DNA of 64,000 nucleotides from Hungatella sp. UBA3048. Its GTDB lineage: Bacteria > Bacillota > Clostridia > Lachnospirales > Lachnospiraceae. Location of the stretch: NCBI GenBank assembly GCA_002367105.1, contig DFCS01000049.1, positions 116,070 through 180,069 on the forward strand, written 5' to 3'. The notes beneath the pieces were generated by a model. It made no database searches and had not been told where the DNA came from. It saw nothing but the letters and a program-made list of their open reading frames with translations. Position 1 is the stretch's first letter; every line of letters begins with the position of its first letter. The translations under genes were made by a program, and so were the position numbers. Of the stretch, positions 33,132 through 41,130 are shown piece by piece.

Positions 33132-34916
33132 TTAAATAAGCCGGCTCATTTCCTCCAAAAGCCCGGCAAACACCTGCAGTGCATCCTTTACCGGTTCTGC
33201 TGTCCCCATGTCAACACCGCAGAGCTTTAACAAATCGATAGGAGTCATAGAATTTCCGCCGCTTAGAAATTCATAATATCCCTTGACCGTCTTCTCATCT
33301 CCCTTAAGAATCCTGCTGCTGATGGCAATGGCAGCCGAAAACCCTGTGGCATACTGGTATACGTAAAATGGTGTGTAGAAATGCGGAATTCTGGACCATT
33401 CATAATCAATTTCCTGGTCAACCACCATGTCCGGGCCAAAATACTCTTCATTCAGCCGGTGGTATATTCTGCAAAGAATCTCAGCAGTAAGCACCTCTCC
33501 TTCTCCTGCACGGCGATGGGTCTCTGCTTCAAACTCTGCAAACATGGCCTGCCGGTAAAGGGTCCCCCGGAAACTGTCCATAAAATGATTCACAAGGTAA
33601 GCCCGTTCCTTTTTATCTGACGTAGTTTCCAATAAATGCCGGATGAGCAGCGCTTCGTTACAGGTAGATGCCACCTCAGCGACAAAAATCTTGTATCCTG
33701 CATCTATATAAGTCTGGTTCTTATCGGAAAACCAGCTATGGAGGGCATGCCCCATCTCATGAGCCAGAGTAAAGACACTGTCAAGAGTTCCGTTAAAATT
33801 TAACAATACATAGGGATGGATCCCGTAAACACCCCAGGAATAAGCGCCGCTCCGCTTTCCTTCATTCTCATATACGTCGATCCACCGGTTATGAAAGCCT
33901 TCTCTTAAAAGGGATAAATAGTCCTCTCCCAGTGGCTTAAGGCCTTCTAACACCATTGCCTTGGCTTCCTCAAAAGTATATTTACGTTCTTCCCTTGAAA
34001 CCATGGGCACATATAGGTCATACATATGCAGCTCATCCACTCCAAGGGCCTTCTTTCTTACGGATACATATCCATGGAGACTGGACAGGCCCTCATGAAC
34101 CGCATTTAAGAGATTGTCATACACTTCCTCCGGGATCTCATTCTCCCCGAGGGAATGGGCTCTGGCAGAGGGATAATTTCTTGCCTTTGCGTAAAAAGCC
34201 GCCTGTTTCACATTGGAAGAAAAAGTAGCAGCCAGAGTATTGTTAAACTGTCCATAGACGCTGTACAGGGCCTCAAACGCGGATTTTCTTACCCTTCTGT
34301 CCTGCTTTTCCATAAGGGCAACATAATTTCCATGTGTGATCCTGACAGGCTGATTCTTTTCATCCATGATTTCAGGAAACTTCACGTCCGCATTATTAAA
34401 CATATTAAAGATTTCAGATGGGGCGGAGGTGGCCTCCATGGACTTTGCCAGCAAGGCTTCCATAGGAGCTGACAACGTATGGGCCTTCTTCTTTAAAATA
34501 ATATCCAGGGTTCTTTCATAACGAGAAAGCTCGGCCGTATTCTTCCGGTAATGATCAAGGGTCTCCTCCGTCATTTCCAGGATTTCCGGTATCAAAAATG
34601 AAGACAGTCCTGCTGCCTCATAGGAAAGGGACCTTGCCCTTTGGGAAAATTCCTGGTATCTGGCATTTCCTGTATCCTCATCGGATTTCTGCTTTCCGTA
34701 TACAAATAATGTCTCAATCTTTAGGGATATCTCCTCATCAAACTTCAGACAGGAAAAAAGCATCTCGCCTGAATCTGCCAGATGTCCTTCATATCTTTTA
34801 TAACCTGAAAGCGAGCGTTCTGTTTCACGGAACAGATCCTCCCATGCACTCTCAGACGGCAGAATGTCCGCAAGGTTCCAGGTATCGCAAACCGGTATTT
34901 CTTCTCTCTTTTTCAA
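33132..34916 (-). CDS. pepF: Oligoendopeptidase F
   Basis: 594 residues, M3B metallopeptidase. Zinc motif HEMGHALHSWFS with the two His and Glu at about residues 385-389; the third ligand Glu in FVAEVASTCNEALL. Substrate-binding C-terminal motif YTPFYVYQYATGFSAA. It cleaves short cytosolic peptides, roughly 7-17 residues. The start is a TTG, supported by GGAGG seven bases upstream and by the standard opening KREEIPVCDTWNLADIL. Firm call. Confidence 0.95.
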   Translation of the reverse strand: MKKREEIPVCDTWNLADILPSESAWEDLFRETERSLSGYKRYEGHLADSGEMLFSCLKFDEEISLKIETLFVYGKQKSDEDTGNARYQEFSQRARSLSYEAAGLSSFLIPEILEMTEETLDHYRKNTAELSRYERTLDIILKKKAHTLSAPMEALLAKSMEATSAPSEIFNMFNNADVKFPEIMDEKNQPVRITHGNYVALMEKQDRRVRKSAFEALYSVYGQFNNTLAATFSSNVKQAAFYAKARNYPSARAHSLGENEIPEEVYDNLLNAVHEGLSSLHGYVSVRKKALGVDELHMYDLYVPMVSREERKYTFEEAKAMVLEGLKPLGEDYLSLLREGFHNRWIDVYENEGKRSGAYSWGVYGIHPYVLLNFNGTLDSVFTLAHEMGHALHSWFSDKNQTYIDAGYKIFVAEVASTCNEALLIRHLLETTSDKKERAYLVNHFMDSFRGTLYRQAMFAEFEAETHRRAGEGEVLTAEILCRIYHRLNEEYFGPDMVVDQEIDYEWSRIPHFYTPFYVYQYATGFSAAIAISSRILKGDEKTVKGYYEFLSGGNSMTPIDLLKLCGVDMGTAEPVKDALQVFAGLLEEMSRLI

Positions 34917-35054
34917 TTAAATCCCTCCACTCCTTCACTTGTGTTTATTCTATCACCCATATTTCAAAGAAACAATCAGCAATATGGAAAATATTTGGTT
35001 GAATTTATACATTTTATTGTATTATACTATACGAAAACGAACCAGGAGTACTAA

Positions 35055-35825
35055 ATGAATATTATACGAACGAAAACCCCCAGCGAAACGCAAATCAATG
35101 ACCTGCTCCTCCTGCAGGATGCCTGCAGAAAGCATGACCATATTTCTCTTACTTTTCCCATGGAAGAAGATTGTATTTTTTTCTTATTATACGAAGAAGA
35201 CAGCCTCTTATCCGCTCTTTGTACATTTTTTAATGAAAGCGGGGACTATGAATGCTGTGCTTATACCCTTCCTCCAAACAGGCGGTGCGGATATTTCATG
35301 ATGCTTCTGGAAAAGCTATTGAAGGAGACGGGAGAGAATGATCTGATTTTTCCTGCAGAGGAAACCTGTGAGGATACTGTCCTGACTCTTAATGCAATTG
35401 GAGCCGATCTTTGGTATCAGGAACATTTCATGGAGCTTTCTTCTTCTGATTTTTTGAAATCCGGTCCGGCAAAGAACAACCGTTATACTGAGTCTCTTAC
35501 ACTCTCCATGACCCGCGGTGATGAAGAGGAACCTTCCCTTTGTACCTTTCTGATAAAGGACAGCCCTGTGGGCTTCTGTTATCTGGATTTCAGGGGACTG
35601 TCCGCTTCCTATTTTTACGGGTTTGAAATTACTGAAAATTTACGGAACCAGGGGCTCGGCAGCGCCTGTCTTTCTCTGCTTTTGGAAACCTGCTTTTTAA
35701 AGCACGGCTCTGAAAAGCTTAAAAAGATTTCTCTTCAGGTGTCCGGACAAAACGGTCCTGCAATGGCCTTATATAAAAAGGCAGGCTTCCAAATTACGGA
35801 AAGCCTGTCCTATTATATTTATTAA
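35055..35825 (+). CDS. GNAT acetyltransferase, two-domain
   Basis: 256 residues. The C-terminal half has GNAT motif A at LRNQGLGSACLSLLLETCFL (Gln/Arg-x-x-Gly-x-Gly/Ala CoA loop) and the end motif LYKKAGFQITESLSYYIY. The N-terminal half (about 1-120) also has GNAT-like features (YTLPPNRRCGYFMMLLEKLL) but a degenerate loop, so it may be a duplicated, non-catalytic GNAT fold. Substrate unknown. CAGGAG precedes the ATG. It converges on a second GNAT gene across an AT-rich repeat array. Confidence 0.82.
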   Translation: MNIIRTKTPSETQINDLLLLQDACRKHDHISLTFPMEEDCIFFLLYEEDSLLSALCTFFNESGDYECCAYTLPPNRRCGYFMMLLEKLLKETGENDLIFPAEETCEDTVLTLNAIGADLWYQEHFMELSSSDFLKSGPAKNNRYTESLTLSMTRGDEEEPSLCTFLIKDSPVGFCYLDFRGLSASYFYGFEITENLRNQGLGSACLSLLLETCFLKHGSEKLKKISLQVSGQNGPAMALYKKAGFQITESLSYYIY

Positions 35826-36007
35826 ATCTTATTATATATTCGAAACTCTACTTTATATACGAATCGTTATTTTATATACGAAACACTATTATTTATGTGA
35901 AACACCATTTTACAGCAAACCACTGTCTTATATAAGACCACTATTATATACGGACCATTATTATATATACGAACCACTATTTAAAATACAAACAACTATT
36001 TTATATC
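35826..36007. repeat. AT-rich degenerate tandem repeat, about ten units of 16-22 bases
   Basis: Units vary around TATTATATACGAAACAC (for example at 35850, 35870, 35948 and 35966). The array fills the whole gap between the convergent GNAT genes and its last unit encodes the C-terminal residues of the minus-strand gene. No dyad symmetry or constant spacer, so not a CRISPR. Confidence 0.7.
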
Positions 36008-36631
36008 CCGGACCATGCAGTACTGTTTTAAACGAAACCGCTTTTCCACAATACTGAAAACCTTAAAACCGAAATGTTCATAAAATTTTACATTGTTTAC
36101 ATTATGTGTTTCCAGGGAAATCATGAGCTTATTTTTATCTGCGTAGTCAATGGCTTCCCTTAACAGCAGAGAGGAAATCCCATGATGCTGCATGGCAGGC
36201 CTCACAGCCAGATAAATGAGGTGCAGCCGTTTCTCCTGGTTAAGACGATCAGTCCAGCTGGAATTCAAATACTCCCTGCCCTGGAAAAAATTCCAGAAAG
36301 TTTTTAAAGAAGGGTCCTCCTTGATCAGATAGCCGTCCGTTTTTAAAAGGGCGGCTGCCTCTGCCAGATAGTAATGAAAGGCATTATAAGGCTGGGATTC
36401 ATCATCCACCACAAGGATCCCGTTAATATCCGGACTGTCGGCATATATTTCGCAAGTCTCTAAAAATTCCTCCATATCACATTCAAATAATTCCGGGAGC
36501 AGACGGCTCCTGGTTTTCCCGTCAGGGATCAACCTGCAATAAAGCGGATCTCCGGCAAAGCATTCAGTCAGCAGTTCCTTTAATTTCTCAACATCATCTT
36601 TTTTTACCCGGTACAATCGGTCGCTATCCAT
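35996..36631 (-). CDS. GNAT family acetyltransferase
   Basis: 211 residues. GNAT core: LIYLAVRPAMQHHGISSLLL gives the beta4 strand and the CoA pyrophosphate loop (Q-x-x-G-I/A), and SLETHNVNNVKFYEHFGFKV the N-x-x-x-Y-x-x-x-G-F end. The N-terminal ~100 residues resemble the longer members with a helical cap (LTECFAGDPLYCRLIP). Acceptor substrate unknown. GAGG lies before the ATG. The stop codon lies within the repeat array. Confidence 0.85.
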   Translation of the reverse strand: MDSDRLYRVKKDDVEKLKELLTECFAGDPLYCRLIPDGKTRSRLLPELFECDMEEFLETCEIYADSPDINGILVVDDESQPYNAFHYYLAEAAALLKTDGYLIKEDPSLKTFWNFFQGREYLNSSWTDRLNQEKRLHLIYLAVRPAMQHHGISSLLLREAIDYADKNKLMISLETHNVNNVKFYEHFGFKVFSIVEKRFRLKQYCMVRDIK

Positions 36632-36870
36632 AATCTTAAACCTCTTCCATTTGCTTTAAACTCCGTACCATTTTTCACGGTGTACTTCTATTACTCTTCT
36701 TCTTTTGCTCTTTCTTTGTTTGTAATTTCCCCCTCCACTATTATATAATATAATACGTAAAAGTTGTACAGTACTTTACTACAGAAAGAGCGGTAAAAAA
36801 AGTGCGATCGACAACAAAAAACACCGGAGCTATACAGAAGATCCACGAACTTGTTAGAGAAACCGAAAAA

Positions 36871-36890
36871 TCCGTTAAAAATTTAACGGA
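36871..36890. repeat. 20-bp perfect palindrome
   Basis: TCCGTTAAA, two bases, TTTAACGGA. It is in the 36632-36958 gap, which otherwise holds AT-rich divergent promoter-like sequence near 36735-36770 and the terminator at 36908; I see no convincing gene there. Confidence 0.5.
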
Positions 36891-36907
36891 AATCGGAAAA
36901 GATAAAA

Positions 36908-36942
36908 AACGTGAGGAAGCCAGCTGGGCTTTTCCTCACGTT
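36908..36942. terminator. Terminator after yebC
   Basis: Stem AACGTGAGGAA / TTCCTCACGTT with inner GCC/GGC pairs, T-runs on both strands (TTTTCTTTTT plus, TTTTTTATC minus). Confidence 0.9.
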
Positions 36943-36958
36943 TTCTTTTTGTATCCTG

Positions 36959-37687
36959 TTATTCACTCCAGTTATGGTAAGTGGCCTGTACGTCATCCTC
37001 CACATCAAGAAGATCCATAATCCGGTTCATCTTCTTAATGGAATCTTCATCTGTCAGTTCCACCCAGGTCTGAGGAATCATGGTAACATCCGCTTCCACC
37101 ATGGGGATACCAGCGGCCTCTAATGCCTCACGAACTGCGCTGAATTCCTCAGGTGCGGTAATTACTTCAAAGCTGTCCTCTTCTTCCGAAAAATCTTCGG
37201 CCCCTGCATCAAGGGAAACCATCATCAGTTCATCCGGATCCATCTCACATTCTTCCTTATCAATGATGATCTGGCCCTTTTTATCAAACATAAAGGACAC
37301 GCAGCCAGGAGTTCCCACATTGCCTCCGCCTTTTGTAAATGCGTTTCTTACGTTTGCTGCTGTCCGGTTCTTGTTGTCTGTCAGCGTATCTACGATGATT
37401 GCAACCCCGTTAGGGCCGTATCCTTCGTATGTAATGGTCTCATAATTAACGGAGCCTGCATCGCCGGCCGCTTTTTTAATGCCACGGTCAATGGTATCGT
37501 TTGGCATATTATTGGCTTTTGCCTTTGCGATAATATCACGGAGTTTACTATTGTTTGCAGGGTCTGGTCCGCTTTCTTTCACCGCTACCGCCAATTCTCT
37601 TCCGAGGATAGTAAAAACCTTGCCTTTAGCCGCATCGTTTCTCTCTTTTTTGTGTTTAATATTCGCGAACTTTGAATGTCCTGACAT
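36959..37687 (-). CDS. yebC: YebC/PmpR-family protein
   Basis: 242 residues. Opening MSGHSKFANIKHKKERNDAA, GRELAVAVKESGPDPANNSK and KANNMPNDTIDRGIKKAAGD are invariant YebC sequence; the acidic middle DEEEDSFEV and late EVTMIP-like ADVTMIPQTWVEL also fit. Members were named as transcriptional regulators, and recent work connects YebC proteins to translation of proline-rich stretches. AAGGAG precedes the ATG. Single-gene unit with a strong terminator. Confidence 0.96.
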   Translation of the reverse strand: MSGHSKFANIKHKKERNDAAKGKVFTILGRELAVAVKESGPDPANNSKLRDIIAKAKANNMPNDTIDRGIKKAAGDAGSVNYETITYEGYGPNGVAIIVDTLTDNKNRTAANVRNAFTKGGGNVGTPGCVSFMFDKKGQIIIDKEECEMDPDELMMVSLDAGAEDFSEEEDSFEVITAPEEFSAVREALEAAGIPMVEADVTMIPQTWVELTDEDSIKKMNRIMDLLDVEDDVQATYHNWSE

Positions 37688-37792
37688 TGTTCCAACACTC
37701 CTTTTCTTTCTCTACTTCGTCCTTATAATCTCTAATAAGTCAACATCTTTTCCATTTTAGCACTATTTTTTTCATCTTGCAAGAAAAATAAT

Positions 37793-37842
37793 GCACAGCC
37801 GCCGATTCCCTCTTTTTTCCTGAGAACCAATGACAGCTGTGC
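37793..37842 (-). terminator. Hairpin after the CNNM/CBS gene
   Basis: GCACAGC and GCTGTGC arms around a long purine-rich loop, with ATTATTTTTC on the minus strand, starting six bases after the stop codon at 37848. The stem is short. Confidence 0.5.
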
Positions 37843-37847
37843 CGGTA

Positions 37848-39254
37848 TTACATTTTTATGTCCGTGAAATCCTCACGAGCCTCAATTTTTCTAAGCTCCT
37901 GTTCTTCCTCATGCTCCACTTCCGGCTGCTCTTTCCGAACCCGGATGGTATGAATGATCTTATTTTCCACACGAAGGATTTTAAAACAATATCCAAGAAT
38001 AGACACCTCTGTCTCTTCCCCTTCCTGGGGAATCCGGTCCAGCCTGGATATCAGCAGGCCGTTGATGGTATCATAGGAGTCATAATCGTCCTCATCAAAC
38101 TCAATGTTCAAGACCCTTTCCACTTCTTCTAAAGGAGTCATGCCGTTGATTACATAGGTACCGTCGTCTGAGGGGACAATGTATTCTTCATCTACGTCAT
38201 ATTCATCCATGATATTGCCCACAATTTCTTCCAGAATATCTTCCATTGTCACAATACCCGCTGTCTGCCCGTATTCATCCACTACGATTACCATATGGAT
38301 CTTTCTGGACTGCATTTCCTTAAACAGAGTATCAATATTCCTGGTTTCCGGAATGAAATGAGCTTCTCTGAGAAGCCCTTCAATCTCCCAAAGCTGGCGG
38401 GATGCATTCCTTTTATTTTCCACGGCTATAAGAGCATCCTTCATATGGAGGATCCCGATAATGTCATCCACGTCCTTTTTGTAAATCGGATAACGGGAAT
38501 TAAATCCCTCTTTCAGTATGAAATTCACTGCCTCCCGAAGAGTAATCTCGCCGTCCAAAGCGACCAAGTTCTTTCGGTGGGTCATAATATCCCCGGCTTC
38601 CTTATCATTCAGTTCGAAGATGTTTGTAATCATCTCCGCTTCTCTGGCCTCTAAAACGCCCTGTTCATGGCCCTCGTTCACCATGGACATGATGTCCTCT
38701 TCCGTAACGTTCTCATTATCTGATGCCATATCGATTCCCAACAGCTTTAGGACAAAGTAAGCGACCACATTTGCCAGCCAGGTAAAGGGGATAAGGGGTA
38801 TCATGATAAGGGATACTGCAGGCAGCATTCGATAGCCCCATTTTTCAGGGTTCTCTGCCGCACAGCGTTTTGGAATAATGATACCAAAGCTGATCAAAAG
38901 CACGATCAGTACAACGGAAACTAACAGCAGGCTTAAAAGGGATATCCATCGGCTTGGATATGCCCCGTCTCTTGTTAAGACGGTCCCAAGCCTTCCTCCC
39001 AGCTGCTCTAAAACAAAAGCCCCGGTTACCATACCGATTAAATTTGTGGTGATTTGTATCGTATTTACAAATCTGGTCGGTCGGTTAACAATATGTAACA
39101 GCTGACCGGCCTTTTTACTACCTTCCTCCATCTGATGCTCCAGTTCGCTTGTATTCACGTTTTGGATTGCTGATCCAAACCCATAAAAAATAGCGTCCAA
39201 TACGATAAAAGCAATAAAAATAATCACGCGTATAAGCGGATTGCCATCGTCCAT
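37848..39254 (-). CDS. HlyC/CorC (CNNM) family transporter-associated protein
   Basis: 468 residues. Domains in order: DUF21/CNNM membrane domain (~1-195, four helices, with SFGIIIPKRCAAENPE), an acidic helix, two CBS domains (~215-345; MTHRKNLVALDGEITLREAV, SRKIHMVIVVDEYGQTAGIV, TMEDILEEIVGNIMDEYD), and a CorC_HlyC C-terminal domain (~360-445). CNNM/CorC proteins are implicated in Mg2+ (or Co2+) export, with nucleotide sensing by the CBS pair; the haemolysin name is historical. AGGAG is 12 bases before the ATG. Confidence 0.92.
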   Translation of the reverse strand: MDDGNPLIRVIIFIAFIVLDAIFYGFGSAIQNVNTSELEHQMEEGSKKAGQLLHIVNRPTRFVNTIQITTNLIGMVTGAFVLEQLGGRLGTVLTRDGAYPSRWISLLSLLLVSVVLIVLLISFGIIIPKRCAAENPEKWGYRMLPAVSLIMIPLIPFTWLANVVAYFVLKLLGIDMASDNENVTEEDIMSMVNEGHEQGVLEAREAEMITNIFELNDKEAGDIMTHRKNLVALDGEITLREAVNFILKEGFNSRYPIYKKDVDDIIGILHMKDALIAVENKRNASRQLWEIEGLLREAHFIPETRNIDTLFKEMQSRKIHMVIVVDEYGQTAGIVTMEDILEEIVGNIMDEYDVDEEYIVPSDDGTYVINGMTPLEEVERVLNIEFDEDDYDSYDTINGLLISRLDRIPQEGEETEVSILGYCFKILRVENKIIHTIRVRKEQPEVEHEEEQELRKIEAREDFTDIKM

Positions 39255-39349
39255 TCTAAAAATCTACTCCTTTTGTTATTTATCATTCGTATTTTAACTC
39301 GTAACTATTTAGAAATATACCATTTTATCTGCATTCCGTCAATGGTGAA

Positions 39350-39697
39350 CTATGTATCCAGTTCCAGGCTCACCCTTAAAGCACAGTCCACTTCCTGCTG
39401 AAGTTCCTCGTCAATATGACAAATCTTTTCTTTCAGCCTCTGCTTATCAATGGTGCGAAGCTGCTCTAAAAGAATCACCGAATCTTTTATCATATCGCAT
39501 TTTTTTGTATCCAGCTCCACATGGGTGGGAAGCTTTGCCTTATTCATTCTTGATGTAATTGCCGCACAGATCACGGTAGGGCTATGTTTATTGCCTATGT
39601 CGTTCTGTATAATAAGAACCGGACGGATCCCGCCCTGCTCAGAGCCTACCACCGGCCTTAAATCTGCATAATAAATGTCTCCACGTCTGATAATCAC
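39350..39697 (-). CDS. mazF: MazF/EndoA-type endoribonuclease toxin
   Basis: 115 residues from GTG. It matches the Gram-positive EndoA/MazF group: VIIRRGDIYYADLRPVVGSE, QGGIRPVLIIQNDIGNKHSP, TVICAAITS, and later DSVILLEQLRTIDKQRL. It cuts mRNA at a short recognition sequence when free of antitoxin. GTG is preferred over a TTG 18 bases upstream because CGGAG lies seven bases before it and VII-RGDIYYADL is the family's start. In Bacillus the antitoxin lies between alr and this gene; here only a 28-residue ORF fits the gap, so no standard MazE/NdoAI is seen. Confidence 0.93.
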   Translation of the reverse strand: MIIRRGDIYYADLRPVVGSEQGGIRPVLIIQNDIGNKHSPTVICAAITSRMNKAKLPTHVELDTKKCDMIKDSVILLEQLRTIDKQRLKEKICHIDEELQQEVDCALRVSLELDT

Positions 39698-39711
39698 ACT
39701 CTCACACTCCG

Positions 39712-39798
39712 TCAATTATTTAGGAAGTCCGATTCGCCTAAAAGCTCACCGAACGGCTGATTTGCCAAATTCAGGCTGAATATAACCTTTGCCTTCAT
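39712..39798 (-). CDS. Possible 28-residue ORF between alr and mazF
   Basis: ATG to TGA encodes MKAKVIFSLNLANQPFGELL plus GESDFLNN. It is where the antitoxin gene sits in Bacillus, but is too short for a ribbon-helix-helix or AbrB fold, has no clear ribosome site, and ends just before the mazF ribosome site. It could be an antitoxin relic, a coupling ORF, or chance. Confidence 0.25.
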   Translation of the reverse strand: MKAKVIFSLNLANQPFGELLGESDFLNN

Positions 39799-39903
39799 TC
39801 ACAAATTATGCCTAAGTCTAGTATTGACCTTCTTTGACTCGAGTATTCACTTAAGTTTTTCCGCCGCATACCTTATCATATGTTTTGGACATGGAGTTTG
39901 TTA

Positions 39904-41091
39904 TCAGCCCTTGCAAAACCCTTCATAACAATCATTGAAATAATCTTTCGTACCTATGACCCGGCCGTTTTCAAGGTAAACCCGGGGTACCCGTTTGCCA
40001 ATGTCGCAGACGATTTCATAATGGAAGCCGCCTCCGGCCGCAGCAAGCTCTTCTACCGTAATCTCTTCGTTTCCCTGCCTGCCAATCAAAACCACCTCAT
40101 CATCTTCCTCTGCGCCCTTTATTCCGGTCACATCTACCATGAACTGGTCCATGCAAACGCGTCCTAATATCCTGGCACGCTGACCCCTTATAAGCACTTC
40201 CCCTTTGCCGGAAAGATTTCTTGAATACCCGTCACCATATCCTACGGGAATCGTCGCGATCGTCATCTCCCTATCAGCGGTAAAGGTTCCTCCATAGCTT
40301 ACAGAAGCTCCCGGCTCTATTTTTTTTATGTAAGAAATAAAGCTTTTTAATTCCATCGCAGGCTGAAGCCTGACCGTTTCCCTGTCAACCTCTCCTGACG
40401 GATAAATACCGTAAATGGATATTCCGGCCCGTACTGCATGAAAATTGGCCCTCTGAAGATCCAGAATTCCGGCGCTGTTGGAGCAGTGAAGAACAGGGAT
40501 CGTGATCCCCCTGTCAGAAAGCATGGTTACAAATGACTGGTACTTTTCTATCTGTTTATCTGTGGCGGTTTTATCCCTTTCATCCGCCTTTGCAAAATGA
40601 GTGAACAGCCCTTCCACATCAATTCCCGGAAGGCCGCAGATTTTCACCGCCTCCTCTGCAGCTTCCTCTGTGACCGGATATCCGATCCGGCTCATGCCCG
40701 TATCCACCACCAGGTGTATTACTGCCTTTTTTCCCGCCTTTTCCGCCAGATCGGAAAGACGTTCCGCCCGTTTAAGCTGAAATATGGAAGAACTGATCCC
40801 ATATTCTACCAAAAGGCTGTATCCTTCATAGGGAACAACACCAAGAACCAAAATAGGTTTTTTGATTCCGTGTTTTCTTAAAAGTACGCCTTCTTCCACG
40901 GTGGCCACCGCATATCCCCATACATAAGAATCCATGGCCCAGGCTACCGGAACCGCTCCATGGCCGTATCCGTCTGATTTTACAACGCCGATTATCCTGG
41001 TTCCTTCCTTTAGATTTGCCTTCATAGCCTCCATGTTGTGGCGTATGGCATCTAAATCTACTGTTTCATAAACCCTGCTGTATAATTTCAT
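39904..41091 (-). CDS. alr: Alanine racemase
   Basis: 395 residues. PLP-binding Lys38 in IIGVVKSDGYGHGAVP, the catalytic Tyr in the SVSYGGTFTADRE segment, and MTIATIPVGYGDGYSRNLSG with RARILGRVCMDQFMVDVTGI. It interconverts L- and D-alanine for peptidoglycan. A GTG lies directly before the chosen ATG; GAGGTGA is 7 or 10 bases upstream of each, so either could be used. It follows nnr by 39 bases and precedes mazF in a rex-nnr-alr-mazF row. Confidence 0.96.
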   Translation of the reverse strand: MKLYSRVYETVDLDAIRHNMEAMKANLKEGTRIIGVVKSDGYGHGAVPVAWAMDSYVWGYAVATVEEGVLLRKHGIKKPILVLGVVPYEGYSLLVEYGISSSIFQLKRAERLSDLAEKAGKKAVIHLVVDTGMSRIGYPVTEEAAEEAVKICGLPGIDVEGLFTHFAKADERDKTATDKQIEKYQSFVTMLSDRGITIPVLHCSNSAGILDLQRANFHAVRAGISIYGIYPSGEVDRETVRLQPAMELKSFISYIKKIEPGASVSYGGTFTADREMTIATIPVGYGDGYSRNLSGKGEVLIRGQRARILGRVCMDQFMVDVTGIKGAEEDDEVVLIGRQGNEEITVEELAAAGGGFHYEIVCDIGKRVPRVYLENGRVIGTKDYFNDCYEGFCKG

Positions 41092-41130
41092 CACTTTATC
41101 ACCTCGTTTATTTCTACAGGCATTTACTCC

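Noticed and set aside
35826..36007. CRISPR array
   Set aside because: Units vary in length and sequence, lie directly end to end without spacers, and no cas gene is nearby.
36802..37020. 72-residue ORF upstream of the yebC terminator
   Set aside because: It reads through the terminator stem into yebC antisense and has no ribosome site, although its first half looks helical.
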